A stretch of 38,666 nt of DNA, from NCBI RefSeq assembly GCF_003096715.1, contig NZ_QEOL01000027.1, forward strand, positions 97,464-136,129. The letters are read 5' to 3'. A program made the translations under genes and the position numbers. Below are positions 7,915-15,584 of the stretch, piece by piece. The notes below the pieces were generated by a model. The model was not told the DNA's origin and did not search any database. It saw only the letters and a program-made list of their open reading frames with translations. Every line of letters starts with the position of its first letter. The first letter of the stretch is position 1. This DNA comes from Paraburkholderia silvatlantica. Its GTDB lineage: Bacteria; Pseudomonadota; Gammaproteobacteria; Burkholderiales; Burkholderiaceae.

Positions 7915-8002
7915 GTCGAAGGCGAGGCGGCGTCAAGGAAAAAGGCGAGGGATGGTGCGGGCAACACGGTCCCTCGCCCCTTGACGCTGCCTCGCCTTCG
8001 AC
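7915..8002. repeat. Large, nearly perfect inverted repeat upstream of the DUF932 gene
   Basis: The outer arms at 7915-7938 and 7979-8002 are 24 bp with one mismatch, beginning GTCGAAGGCGAGGC. Inside them GGCGAGGGA at 7944-7952 and TCCCTCGCC at 7970-7978 pair perfectly, leaving a 17-base loop; an AAAAA bulge separates the arms on one side. GGCGAGG also occurs twice within each half. It lies about 140 bases upstream of the DUF932 start. It could be a cruciform at a replication or partition region, or a stable 5' RNA structure if transcription starts further right. Confidence 0.8.
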
Positions 8003-8072
8003 TACGGTCGCGGGACAGGGCAGGAAACTGGGTGCCAGACAGATGCCAGGGCGCGAGTTCGGTCGGGAGAAG

Positions 8073-8121
8073 TTGTGAAGCTTCGGTTATTCACAATTTT
8101 TGGGGGCAACGCTGTGAACAA
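8073..8121. promoter_or_regulatory. DnaA-box-like sites and a short inverted repeat
   Basis: TTATTCACA at 8087-8095 matches the DnaA box consensus TTWTNCACA. TGTGAACAA at 8113-8121 is, on the other strand, TTGTTCACA, one mismatch from it. TTGTGAA at 8073-8079 and TTCACAA at 8090-8096 form an inverted repeat overlapping the first box. Runs of T lie nearby. This is compatible with a replication origin, but no initiator gene is present in the window and single boxes occur by chance. Confidence 0.35.
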
Positions 8122-8186
8122 CTTTTATGTGCCGAACTGCAAGCTATTGATGCGGATCGGATTTTTTGACGAACTGGGAGGTAACT

Positions 8187-8213
8187 ATGAAGCGAGTCAG
8201 GGTTAAGTATTAA
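8187..8213 (+). pseudogene. Gene start cut off after eight codons
   Basis: GGGAGG at 8176-8181 is an excellent ribosome site placed correctly before ATG at 8187, yet the frame encodes only MKRVRVKY before TAA, and TAG follows at once. An IS3 transposase remnant begins within about 35 bases. The simplest reading is that an original gene lost its body to the IS rearrangement. A regulatory leader peptide is possible but less likely. The product cannot be identified from eight residues. Confidence 0.3.
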
Positions 8214-8245
8214 TAGTCAATGCCGTTAACGGGAATGGATTTACG

Positions 8246-8460
8246 CTGGCGGAAAACGCGCACATCGAGAGCTTCAATGGCCGACTGCGTGGAGAATGTT
8301 TGAACCAGCATGCGTTCGTCCGTCTCGACGATGCACGCAAGCGAATCGAAGCGTGGCGCACCGACTACAACTCAGTGTGACCGCATAGTGCGTTGGGGTA
8401 ACCGGCGCTGGACCAATTCCGGCAACTGCATCAACCAAAAGCCTGCCCGATAGGGGCGCA
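8246..8460 (+). pseudogene. IS3-family (IS407-like) transposase C-terminal remnant
   Basis: The frame from CTG at 8246 reads LAENAHIESFNGRLRGECLN, then QHAFVRLDDARKRIEAWRTD, YNSV, stop, PHSALG, stop, PALDQFRQLHQ. This is the end of the IS3-family OrfB DDE domain, with the catalytic Glu in the ENAHIESFNGRLR stretch, but broken by two stop codons. One replaces the usual Arg in YNxxRPHSALG. It belongs to a different IS3 subgroup from the element at 205-899, so the two fragments are not halves of one copy. Confidence 0.75.
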
Positions 8461-8507
8461 AAATGGAATACGTCCAAAGCGTCGTTAATTGGTAGTAGCG
8501 GGGAACT

Positions 8508-10118
8508 ATGGATTCAGGAGATAACACGCGAAATGCGGAGTTGGACCGGTTGGCGCTTTTGCTGTCAATATTCCGGGACTACGTCGAGATCAAAAACGGA
8601 GCATGTTTCTTCGATAGCAACCGGCTTGCCGAGACGTTGATGTGCGATCTGCTATCGGATCTATGCGGGTGGGGACCCTTTAAGAACCTGAACACGGGCA
8701 ACCCGACTCAACCTGCTATCGACCTTCTGTCGCTCGATGGCCGGTTGGGTGTTCAGGTCACGTCAACGCGAACCCTCGGTAAGGTTAAGGACACGATCAC
8801 GAAATTCATGTCGCTTGATCCAAGGCCCGATGAACTCTACATCGTGATGATCTGCGGCAAAGAGGGCCGTTATCCTAATGCTTCCATTGAGAAGTGCCTC
8901 GCTGATTCTGGTTTGCATTTCACGGCCCAGAAGAACATCCTGGATCTGGGCGGGCTCTTCAATCTGGCGCAGTCGCGTGGCGAGGCGCGGATCGGGGATG
9001 CCGTGATACGCCTCGAAGCTGAACTGGGGAAACGGGCGCTCAGCTTGTTGAATGGATTCGACGGAACGGCCGATCGCGTCTTGAGAGTGCTGACCTCTCA
9101 TGACCTGGCGCCGTCAAGCATCGTCCAGGCGCTTCACGTCGACCAGAAGGTGCCTCGCGCCGCGCTGACGACGTCGCACGGTCTTCTTCCGTACCTGACC
9201 GGGCCAGCGTGCGAGTCGATCGCCGCGGAGTTCAACGTCCCGCTCGACTGGATCAATGGGCATTCCGAGCGGATCGGGGAGTACTTCGGTTCATCGCCAT
9301 GGCGGTCACTGGGGAATGTCAAAAGCTTGCTTCGGGGTATTCTCGATCGTTATGGTGCTGCACAGTTCAGCATTGTTCTGCCCGACGATATGGGATGTTC
9401 CTTTCCTATTGGCGGTGATGGCACTGTCCCATCTACTAGTGCCTATCCGGGGCCTGAAATCCCAGTGCTGGTCTTTTATGAGGCAAAGGGGCGATATGGC
9501 AAGGTTTTCGTCCATCTGGGCATACAGCCGTGGGATGTGCCGCATCACAGGAAGGCGGCGATTTTCCTCGGAACCATTCTTCGTGATCTGGCGTTTGCGT
9601 CTCTGGGCAGCTTTGGTGTCCAGTGGTCATTGTGGCCAAGGGAACTGATTCTCGAGACACGATCGCAACGCCTGCTGTCGGAAATCGCGGCCGAATACCC
9701 GGGTACCCGTTTCGATGAGACGGATGCCATCACGTTCGACAGGGGACGTTGGCGCTTCGTGGATGGCGATGAGGACTGGGAGAGCGAGTTCAATGACGAA
9801 TATGTTCCCGCCATTCGTGGCTTGGTGGAGACGATAGAGGAAGAGACGAGGAGAGATAGCTTCCTTGTGCAATGGATTGCTGAGCAAGAGATCAAACGAC
9901 AGATTAAGAAGCCGGCCGCCGGATCGAGCCGGATCTTTGGAGGCGATGCGTGCGACCTCGCAGAGATGTGCGGTATTTCTGTCAGTTGCGCTGATACGTT
10001 GGGCGTCGTGCGCGAAATGACAGTATCAGACGCGAGGGCTGTGATTACCGGGCAGCTCACATGGGACGCAGATGATCTCCCATCCGCCATCATTTTTCTC
10101 GACGTCCGCCCTGCGTAA
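8508..10118 (+). CDS. SMEK-domain protein, probable defence sensor or effector
   Basis: The N-terminal 110 residues of this 536-residue protein match the SMEK-domain pattern: a helix with E42 (NRLAETLMCDLLSDLCGW), then PAIDLLSLDGRLGVQVTSTR with D72 and the QVTS at 83-86, then K92. The ID-strand-QVTS layout resembles a PD-(D/E)xK nuclease core with changed residues. SMEK domains are known at the start of NLR-like and other defence proteins. The remaining roughly 420 residues have no P-loop and no motif I recognise. The ATG at 8508 has GCGGGG just upstream. It stands alone between an IS3 remnant and a gene-free stretch, with slightly lower GC than the plasmid backbone genes, suggesting a separate acquisition. 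Confidence 0.6.
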   Translation: MDSGDNTRNAELDRLALLLSIFRDYVEIKNGACFFDSNRLAETLMCDLLSDLCGWGPFKNLNTGNPTQPAIDLLSLDGRLGVQVTSTRTLGKVKDTITKFMSLDPRPDELYIVMICGKEGRYPNASIEKCLADSGLHFTAQKNILDLGGLFNLAQSRGEARIGDAVIRLEAELGKRALSLLNGFDGTADRVLRVLTSHDLAPSSIVQALHVDQKVPRAALTTSHGLLPYLTGPACESIAAEFNVPLDWINGHSERIGEYFGSSPWRSLGNVKSLLRGILDRYGAAQFSIVLPDDMGCSFPIGGDGTVPSTSAYPGPEIPVLVFYEAKGRYGKVFVHLGIQPWDVPHHRKAAIFLGTILRDLAFASLGSFGVQWSLWPRELILETRSQRLLSEIAAEYPGTRFDETDAITFDRGRWRFVDGDEDWESEFNDEYVPAIRGLVETIEEETRRDSFLVQWIAEQEIKRQIKKPAAGSSRIFGGDACDLAEMCGISVSCADTLGVVREMTVSDARAVITGQLTWDADDLPSAIIFLDVRPA

Positions 10119-10961
10119 TGGGAGGACGAACCATTCTGTTCCAACACCGGCGACGAAATTGGCTGCCCACGAATGTCGCATTATCGTTTTCTCTACGGGA
10201 CACGTGTCGTGCTCACCGTACTCGCCACACTGACCATTACGACTACTCTCCAACACGCGGATCGTGCCGATTAGCCAGCGGTACGAGCCGATCGCTACAA
10301 GATCGGGCTACGTACTGCCCTTCGATGTATCCGTGGAGTGCGGGTGCGGACGAGCACCGAGAAATTCAGAATACCCGTTTCGGTAGGATGGCCAACCATC
10401 CTTGTCAAAATCGAGCAACGCTTCTTTGCGCACAGTGATCCTGATGCACCGAAGGCGAAGATCTTTTTCCTTATTTCTCTGTTCGGTTTGAGATGTCTGA
10501 TCAGGCACACGCAGCCAGCTTGCCGTAACTTCGTCGCATTGACGAGCCACTAACACGTGAAGAGCCTTATGCTGGTAAATGAGTGTTGATTTGCACGGAA
10601 TCCTGACCCACCGGGTCAGGATTCCATGCAAATCAACAGTCAGCTGTTTAGGTGTTGGTCATTGGAGCACTCATGGCGAGATATGGTTGACACCTTGGAC
10701 AATGAGGCTGATCGGCTGTTTCGCGCATAGTCGCGACATGAACGTAAGTTCGGCCATCAACGTTACGAATCCAATCAGTGAGAACGTATTGGTCCATCTT
10801 CTCAGTCGAGGCAGTACCTACCTATGGTGAGATTCATGCGAAGGTTCATGTGATTCCAGTGTCATAGCTCCTCTTTCCTCGTAGCGGCCGAGTTCCTTTT
10901 TTATGAACGTTTTTATCTCCGCTCAGCCGATGCGTATTCCTTTCAACAGAGAACCCAACCT
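10119..10961. other. Gene-free stretch containing an IS-end palindrome
   Basis: No open frame here has a convincing start, ribosome site or family resemblance. Base composition is more AT-rich and irregular than in the neighbouring genes, as in decayed DNA. The only clear structure is the palindromic unit at 10584-10638, listed separately. I see no RNA gene. Confidence 0.5.
10584..10638. repeat. Palindromic unit of two 26-bp terminal repeats, IS21-like
   Basis: The left arm 10584-10609 begins TGTTGATTTGCAC and ends CTGACCC. The right arm 10613-10638 is its reverse complement with one mismatch, and only ACC lies between. The outer tips are TG...CA, as in IS21-family ends. An element reduced to its two ends with no interior is the simplest description. 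A related pair lies at 25284-25347. I see no target-site duplication. A transcription terminator is an alternative, but no T-run follows. Confidence 0.75.
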
Positions 10962-11177
10962 ATGAGCGACAAACCTAGCGGTCGGACTGCTAAATGTCTC
11001 GGAGAAGCGCGAGATCTCGCGACCTTCCTGCAAGTCGTCGATGGCTGGGTGTCGATCACTCCGGCCCTTGGTGTCACTATTCAGTTGTTTCGAGGGCAGG
11101 AGGATGAATTGTGGCTGCTGAAAACCCCTTTCACGTGTACCCGGTGTTCAAGCTTTCAGGCAAAGCCGGTCAGCTAG
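10962..11177 (+). CDS. Small hypothetical protein, doubtful
   Basis: This 71-residue frame starts MSDKPSGRTAKCLGEARDLA and contains TFLQVVDGWVSITPALGVTI. It has only a weak purine-rich stretch (AGAGAACC) before the ATG. No family is recognised. It lies at the end of a decayed stretch and points toward the 3' end of the retron gene. It may be a remnant of a longer gene or not expressed at all. Confidence 0.25.
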   Translation: MSDKPSGRTAKCLGEARDLATFLQVVDGWVSITPALGVTIQLFRGQEDELWLLKTPFTCTRCSSFQAKPVS

Positions 11178-11282
11178 GCGGCAACGTACCGCCTTAGCCA
11201 AACCGGAAGTTGGTATACCTGCTGGCGGCGCCGTGTCTTCAGCCAAAATCGTCGACGGCGTGATGGCTTTCTATGCGACTGG

Positions 11283-13109
11283 TCAAGGCGCTGCGGGCGG
11301 CACAGCCGCGGCGGCGCTTTTAGCCTTCCATTCGCCGATGAACTTGTCCATCACCTCGAAACACAGGCATTCATCGTGTCCGACGCCCATGTATGCGCCA
11401 CGCTGCGCCATCCCGGCGACGCGAAGGCGGTCGTCCGTAAACGGTCCGCCGCTGTTGCCTGGGCGGATGCTGCCTGCGTTTGCGATAGTGAAACTGACCA
11501 TGCCGGCGTTCGGCAAGGTACGGTTGAGTACCTTCTGCGGGTTGATGTCCGGCAAGTTCCAGTTCTGGTAGGCAGGAAAGCCGATTAGAACACCGTCCGA
11601 GTGAGGCGCAATCGGTGCATCCATCGCCGAGAAAAAACGATGATGAGGCGGCTGCTCGTCGAACTGAAGGATCGCAAAATCGAACTGCTTGTTGCGATAG
11701 ACGACACGAGCAGCCCACGATTCATGGGTTTCGGGGCGCACGACCGTCAGCATTTTGTTCACGACCTCGGGCGCGTCGAAATCCGCAGGGACTTCCATGC
11801 CCGCAAACTCGGCCTTTCCCACGAGCACGTGGTCGCACGTAACGAGCAGGTTGAGTTCTCTATACGCAAAGGCGGTCCCTTGCGCTTCGATCGGGCACTC
11901 ATGGTGACCGGGCGAACTGTGATAGTCCGCCAACCATTCAACGACGAACACGGCCTCGCGCGCCGTCTTGTAGTCGCGAACAACCGGCTGCACCGGCAGT
12001 TCTCGTGCTGAGAATGGACCCGCAGCCATCTCTTTGAGAACGGCCGTGTTGTAGCGCTCGGCCAACCTGGTGTAGATCAGATCGTCGTTCCCTCGAACCA
12101 TCTTCAAGTACAACAACTTGCCCCACAGGACGTTTTTGAGCTTTGGAGCCCCGCCGCTACGCGTTTGGCGTTTCCAAGGCTTTTTCTCGTACGGGCCGGT
12201 GGCGGCTTTCCCGATACGCTCTTGCCATCCCTTTTCGGCTGCGTCGTAACCGTTGCGTTCCCAGGCGTTCAACGCACCGCGGATGCGGTCGATGAAAATC
12301 CGAGGCACGTTGGGAAACTTGTTGATCGTGAGTCCCGTCACTTCCATACGACGTCCGCGATCGCTCAACCGCGTTTTGGCAGCATTGATCGCGAAATGGT
12401 GCTTGTTGGTGATCAGGTCGTGCAGTTCAGCCCCAAGCGTGATCCCGCCATCGTCGTCCACGACGCAAACGGCGGCCGGCAGGTTCGACGTTTTCTTTAG
12501 CGGGAAGGAGAACGTCAAGTCGTCGGCGTAGCGCGTGTAACGCGCGAGATTGCGACGGGCGAGATCAGTCAGATCTCGATCCATCGACCGGCACACAAGA
12601 TTGGATAAAAACGGGGATGTCGGCGCGCCTTGTGGCAACGTACCGTCGAGAGTGCAGATGTGCGCGATGACCGTTGCAACGTGATGGGACAGGTTGAACG
12701 GATGTTTGCGCAACACCCCGCGCACCCGATAAAACGTGATGCTTGGGAAGAAATCCTGAAGATCGAGGTTCAGGATGTGGTGATTTTTTGGCGAACAGTG
12801 CACCCGTGCGTTGGTCAAGATGCTCCGCTTGGGAACAAATCCGTGGACGGCGGGCTTCATCGCACCCGACCGGGGCTCGAGGAATGCCAAGACGCGTTCT
12901 TGGATGATTTTCAGGCGCTTGCGCGGTTCCGAGATGACCCGAGGGCTGCCGTTGCGCTTCATGAGTGTGAAGTGCTTATAGGGCGGACGCGGGTAAATCA
13001 TCCGCTTCAGGTTTTCGTAATCGACGCCCAGCGCATTGCGGGAGAACCATGTCACGTGGTTGCGCAGCATGGCTTCTGCGAGTTCGTCGGCGCTCGGAAT
13101 GGCGACCAT
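11283..13109 (-). CDS. Retron-type reverse transcriptase fused to a trypsin-like serine protease
   Basis: This 608-residue protein has two domains. Residues about 40-360 are a retron-like reverse transcriptase: NLDLQDFFPSI with D116, QGAPTSP at 160-166, the catalytic YADD at 194-197, and the retron-typical VTG at 257-259 within EVTGLTIN. Residues about 385-590 are a trypsin-like protease: H427 in LLVTCDHVLV, D477 in QFDFAILQFD and S553 in RPGNSGGPF, a complete catalytic triad. In retrons the RT makes multicopy single-stranded DNA from an adjacent RNA and the partner domain is the toxic effector, held in check until phage infection. Protease fusions are among the effector types reported in retron surveys. 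The ATG at 13109 lies 18 bases from the end of the candidate msr-msd RNA. No separate accessory gene follows it. Confidence 0.88.
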   Translation of the reverse strand: MVAIPSADELAEAMLRNHVTWFSRNALGVDYENLKRMIYPRPPYKHFTLMKRNGSPRVISEPRKRLKIIQERVLAFLEPRSGAMKPAVHGFVPKRSILTNARVHCSPKNHHILNLDLQDFFPSITFYRVRGVLRKHPFNLSHHVATVIAHICTLDGTLPQGAPTSPFLSNLVCRSMDRDLTDLARRNLARYTRYADDLTFSFPLKKTSNLPAAVCVVDDDGGITLGAELHDLITNKHHFAINAAKTRLSDRGRRMEVTGLTINKFPNVPRIFIDRIRGALNAWERNGYDAAEKGWQERIGKAATGPYEKKPWKRQTRSGGAPKLKNVLWGKLLYLKMVRGNDDLIYTRLAERYNTAVLKEMAAGPFSARELPVQPVVRDYKTAREAVFVVEWLADYHSSPGHHECPIEAQGTAFAYRELNLLVTCDHVLVGKAEFAGMEVPADFDAPEVVNKMLTVVRPETHESWAARVVYRNKQFDFAILQFDEQPPHHRFFSAMDAPIAPHSDGVLIGFPAYQNWNLPDINPQKVLNRTLPNAGMVSFTIANAGSIRPGNSGGPFTDDRLRVAGMAQRGAYMGVGHDECLCFEVMDKFIGEWKAKSAAAAVPPAAP

Positions 13110-13127
13110 GTTTCCCCGTTAGTGAGT

Positions 13128-13261
13128 GCCGCCCCTTATCCGTCTTTCTCCTGTAAACATCGCGGCAAATCGGACAGGCGATCATGTACGGACCGCGCGG
13201 GGATACCTCGTGGAAAGTCTGCGTTAAACGCGGACCTGGTTAAGCTCCGTTTAGGGGCGGC
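13128..13261 (-). ncRNA. Candidate retron msr-msd RNA
   Basis: Read on the minus strand, GCCGCCCCT (plus-strand 13253-13261) and its exact complement AGGGGCGGC (13128-13136) flank a 134-base stretch ending 18 bases before the RT start. These would be the a1/a2 repeats. After a1 the sequence continues AAACGGAGC, giving a G that could prime branching. An imperfect hairpin (GTCCGCGTTTAACGCAGAC) follows, then a larger stem-loop whose base pairs 13188-13192 with 13139-13143 (TCCGT/ACGGA) and whose inner stem pairs 13174-13178 with 13150-13154 (CCTGT/ACAGG). The order a1, small hairpin, msd-like stem, a2, RT is the retron layout. The repeat length (9 bp) is within the usual range, but the folding was done by eye. 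Confidence 0.55.
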
Positions 13262-13561
13262 CGTTGATTGTAAGCCGTTGTTTCAAGTCTGAGCAAGCGG
13301 ACCACTTCACGAGACGAACATAGGAAAGGGCATTGCGCCGATTTTAGCCGCAGCCGTCCGGACGCTGGGGCACGACTATGTATTCGTCGAATGGGCTGTG
13401 ATGCTGGTCGGCATGGTGTCAACCGATGCTTTTAATACGGCGGTCGGAGGTGCGCCGCGAGCGAATAAAGTCGTGCCGGGCGTCGGCCGTGGACTCTGAC
13501 GTGAGGCAGCCGAGCGGCGTGAGGGTAGCGTACCGGACGTGAGCCTGTGCCCCCTTTCTGT

Positions 13562-13810
13562 CTACGCCGATTGGTCCGAGCGATCAACCGCGTGCTCTGC
13601 TAGGAACGTGGCGATCCCATGGCTGCGCGGGAACGCTTCCTTGACGGGTTCTTGGGTGACGGCGCCGGCGTCGAGCAGGCGAGTTAGCTCGTCCTCCCAA
13701 CGCAGCAGTCGGTGCGCGGTCAGGAGCTCCTCGATCGCTTTGTACCGTATTATCGCTTTGACGTCTTGCCCGACGGCAATGTACAGGTCGGCTACCGACG
13801 CGATGCTCAT
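13562..13810 (-). CDS. Small hypothetical protein upstream of the retron
   Basis: This 82-residue frame starts MSIASVADLYIAVGQDVKAI and continues KAIEELLTAHRLLRWEDELT; it is amphipathic and probably all-helical. GGGAAG lies just before the ATG at 13810, which is preferred to the frame start at 13921. No family is recognised. It is on the same strand as the retron and ends about 300 bases upstream of the candidate msr-msd RNA, and it is divergent from the AbiTii gene. It could be an independent gene, a retron accessory gene or a remnant. Confidence 0.4.
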   Translation of the reverse strand: MSIASVADLYIAVGQDVKAIIRYKAIEELLTAHRLLRWEDELTRLLDAGAVTQEPVKEAFPRSHGIATFLAEHAVDRSDQSA

Positions 13811-13929
13811 GACTTCCCGGCGACGGTGACAAGCGTGCGATGATACGAGCTGTGTACTTGGACTCGCTCGTAAGCTTCCAGCCGCGCAAAGCAGCTTGCG
13901 AGGATCATCATAGAACCTCAAACTCTTTT

Positions 13930-14832
13930 ATGGCAAAGTCAATCGTTCTCGAGTTGCAGGAACTCGCTTCTGACGGCGATCACGACATCAATGATTTGCT
14001 CCGGAAAACCCTGATGGTAGCGACTAAGCTCGAGGTTAAGGAGTTCCGCGCCTGGGCTAGCGCTGAACTCCACGGTTATACCGGAGAGGCTCGCCAGACA
14101 CTCCCTCCATATCGCCAGATCCGTGGAGAGATGAGCCTTTATCATCCGTCGTTGGGGACTGTTGCTTTTCGAGCCTTGCCCCAGCAGTTATACAAGGAAC
14201 TGGTACTTATCAATGTCACCGAATCCGTCGCTTCCCTTGTTCACCTGTTGGACCGTGAGCAGACGGATAGCGTTTGTTATGATTTCTCGCCTGAACAAGA
14301 AAGGATCCTGAAATCCCTGCCGGTCGAGAGCCTAAAGCGTTATAGGGCGACTCGCACTGTCTCGAAGAACAGGATTATGGCGCTGTTGGATGCTGTTCGG
14401 ACGACAATCTTGGAATGGGCCCTCACGCTTGAAAAAGATGGCATCATGGGTGAGGGATTATCTTTTTCCGCGAAAGAGAAACGAGCCGTTATGCAGAACT
14501 TCAATATCAATAATTTTCAGGGCGTTTTGGGAAATGTGGAAGCCGGTGCTTCTGTTACTCAAACGAATACTCAGCAGGTCATGGCGGCTGATTTTCCGTC
14601 CCTCGTACAGCATTTAGCGAGCAGAGGGGTTAGTGAGGTGGACCTCTGCGAGTTGCAACTCGCAGTGCAGGAGGATCCACAGCCTCGCTCAATCGATCAC
14701 CTCGGTCCGAAGGTCAGCGCGTGGATGTCAAATATGCTCATGAAGGCCGCTTCCGGCACGTGGAATATTGGCATCGCTGCTGCGGGTGGGTTTTTGGCAG
14801 AAGCACTGGGTAAGTATTACGGCATCGTTTGA
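13930..14832 (+). CDS. AbiTii-domain abortive infection protein
   Basis: This 300-residue protein begins MAKSIVLELQELASDGDHDI and continues NDLLRKTLMVATKLEVKEFR, AWASAELHGY and PPYRQIRGEM, which is the AbiTii domain pattern (first of about 100 residues). The middle includes ILEWALTLEKDGIMGEGLSF and NFNINNFQGVLGNVEAGASV, the part typical of longer AbiTii homologues with an N-I-N-N linker. The C-terminus (WNIGIAAAGGFLAEALGKYY) is hydrophobic and glycine-rich and may touch membrane. AbiTii is known as a phage-resistance domain acting by abortive infection; the mechanism is not settled. The ATG at 13930 is preferred to the frame start at 13840; its ribosome site is weak. Lower GC than the plasmid backbone suggests transfer. 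Confidence 0.75.
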   Translation: MAKSIVLELQELASDGDHDINDLLRKTLMVATKLEVKEFRAWASAELHGYTGEARQTLPPYRQIRGEMSLYHPSLGTVAFRALPQQLYKELVLINVTESVASLVHLLDREQTDSVCYDFSPEQERILKSLPVESLKRYRATRTVSKNRIMALLDAVRTTILEWALTLEKDGIMGEGLSFSAKEKRAVMQNFNINNFQGVLGNVEAGASVTQTNTQQVMAADFPSLVQHLASRGVSEVDLCELQLAVQEDPQPRSIDHLGPKVSAWMSNMLMKAASGTWNIGIAAAGGFLAEALGKYYGIV

Positions 14833-15008
14833 GGCCTGATGGGACAGGGGAGTATTCGCCGCGCCGTCGGCAATCGTTCCCGCTGGGTGGTGTAGTTCGG
14901 GGTCTTGGCGTTCTGGCATATGTGCCAAGCCTGGTACCCCTCGACGTTCTCCACCCGTATGGTCCCGCGGCCGAAGCGGTCGTTCACCGCGTCGAACGCG
15001 ACCATCAA
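14817..15008 (-). pseudogene. UmuC-like DNA polymerase V, C-terminal remnant
   Basis: The frame from 15008 downward reads MMVAFDAVNDRFGRGTIRVE, then NVEGYQAWHICQNAKTPNYT and TQRERLPTARRI. This is the conserved tail of UmuC-family Y polymerases (LMxxxDxxNxRFGRGT...W.M....SPxYTTRWxxLPxA). All polymerase domains are missing; upstream the frame breaks at once. Plasmid-borne umuDC operons are common, so this is probably a relic of one. Confidence 0.65.
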
Positions 15009-15584
15009 CCACTCCCAGCGTGATGCGGGCCCGGCGCCAGGTTGGATTGCTCGACCGTCCGGTCTGTGAGGTCCAACAGCATAACTCCCTCCCTAGCGTT
15101 TTAGGTCCAACGCGGTGGCGATCCCGTCGGCGGCCGACGCCCCAACGCTCGCCGACCTCGGCTAGGCTCAGCAACTTGTCGCGATCGCGCGCCAGCAACT
15201 CGGTAAGGTCGCGCCCCCCGTACCACCAGAGCCCATCATCGCTCAGGTCGATGCGGCGCTGCGTGTGGTCCTAGGTGCGGCTGGGGATGCCTTCTGGACG
15301 CGGCACAGCGTCTCGACGATGAGCGGCGCGGCCAGATTGCAGTGATGGGGACGGGGTAGTTCATGGTCTTCGAGTACTGTATGGATATACACATCATCGG
15401 GCGCAATCATGCTTGGAAGATGAGAACTCGATCGCAAACCCCGGTGGTGGCGCGGGTTTTGATTACAATCGTCGGATGAAGGGATGTCCAACTACCTAGC
15501 GTCCCGAAGTGCGTGCAAAGGCGAAAGGGCGGGGATAATCCCGTACGCCGCGCGCGCCCAAAACGACAATAGACGGGAGCGGCT
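15009..15584. other. Decayed stretch before the SIR2-Argonaute operon
   Basis: Short open pieces on the minus strand (for example RDLTELLARDRDKLLSLAEV and EDHELPRPHHCNLAAPLIVE) look protein-like but are separated by stops and frame changes, so they are probably remnants of one or two lost genes that I cannot name. The last roughly 60 bases contain GATAAT near 15533 and GGGAG at 15574-15578, likely the -10 element and ribosome site of the downstream operon. Confidence 0.4.

Noticed and set aside
6874..8121. Search for iterons or a CRISPR-like array around the repeats upstream of parB.
   Set aside because: Only paired inverted repeats were seen; there is no regular direct repeat with constant spacing.
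205..8460. Idea that the IS3 fragments at 205-899 and 8246-8460 are two halves of one element split by the plasmid block.
   Set aside because: The left piece resembles the IS150 group and the right piece the IS407 group, so they come from different elements.
12976..13185. Minus-strand small frame starting MIACPICRDVYRRKTDKGRH, with a C2H2-like Cys/His pattern, overlapping the retron RT start.
   Set aside because: It has no ribosome site, lies inside the candidate msr-msd RNA, and after about 30 residues is only the shifted frame of the RT gene. The zinc-finger look is probably chance.
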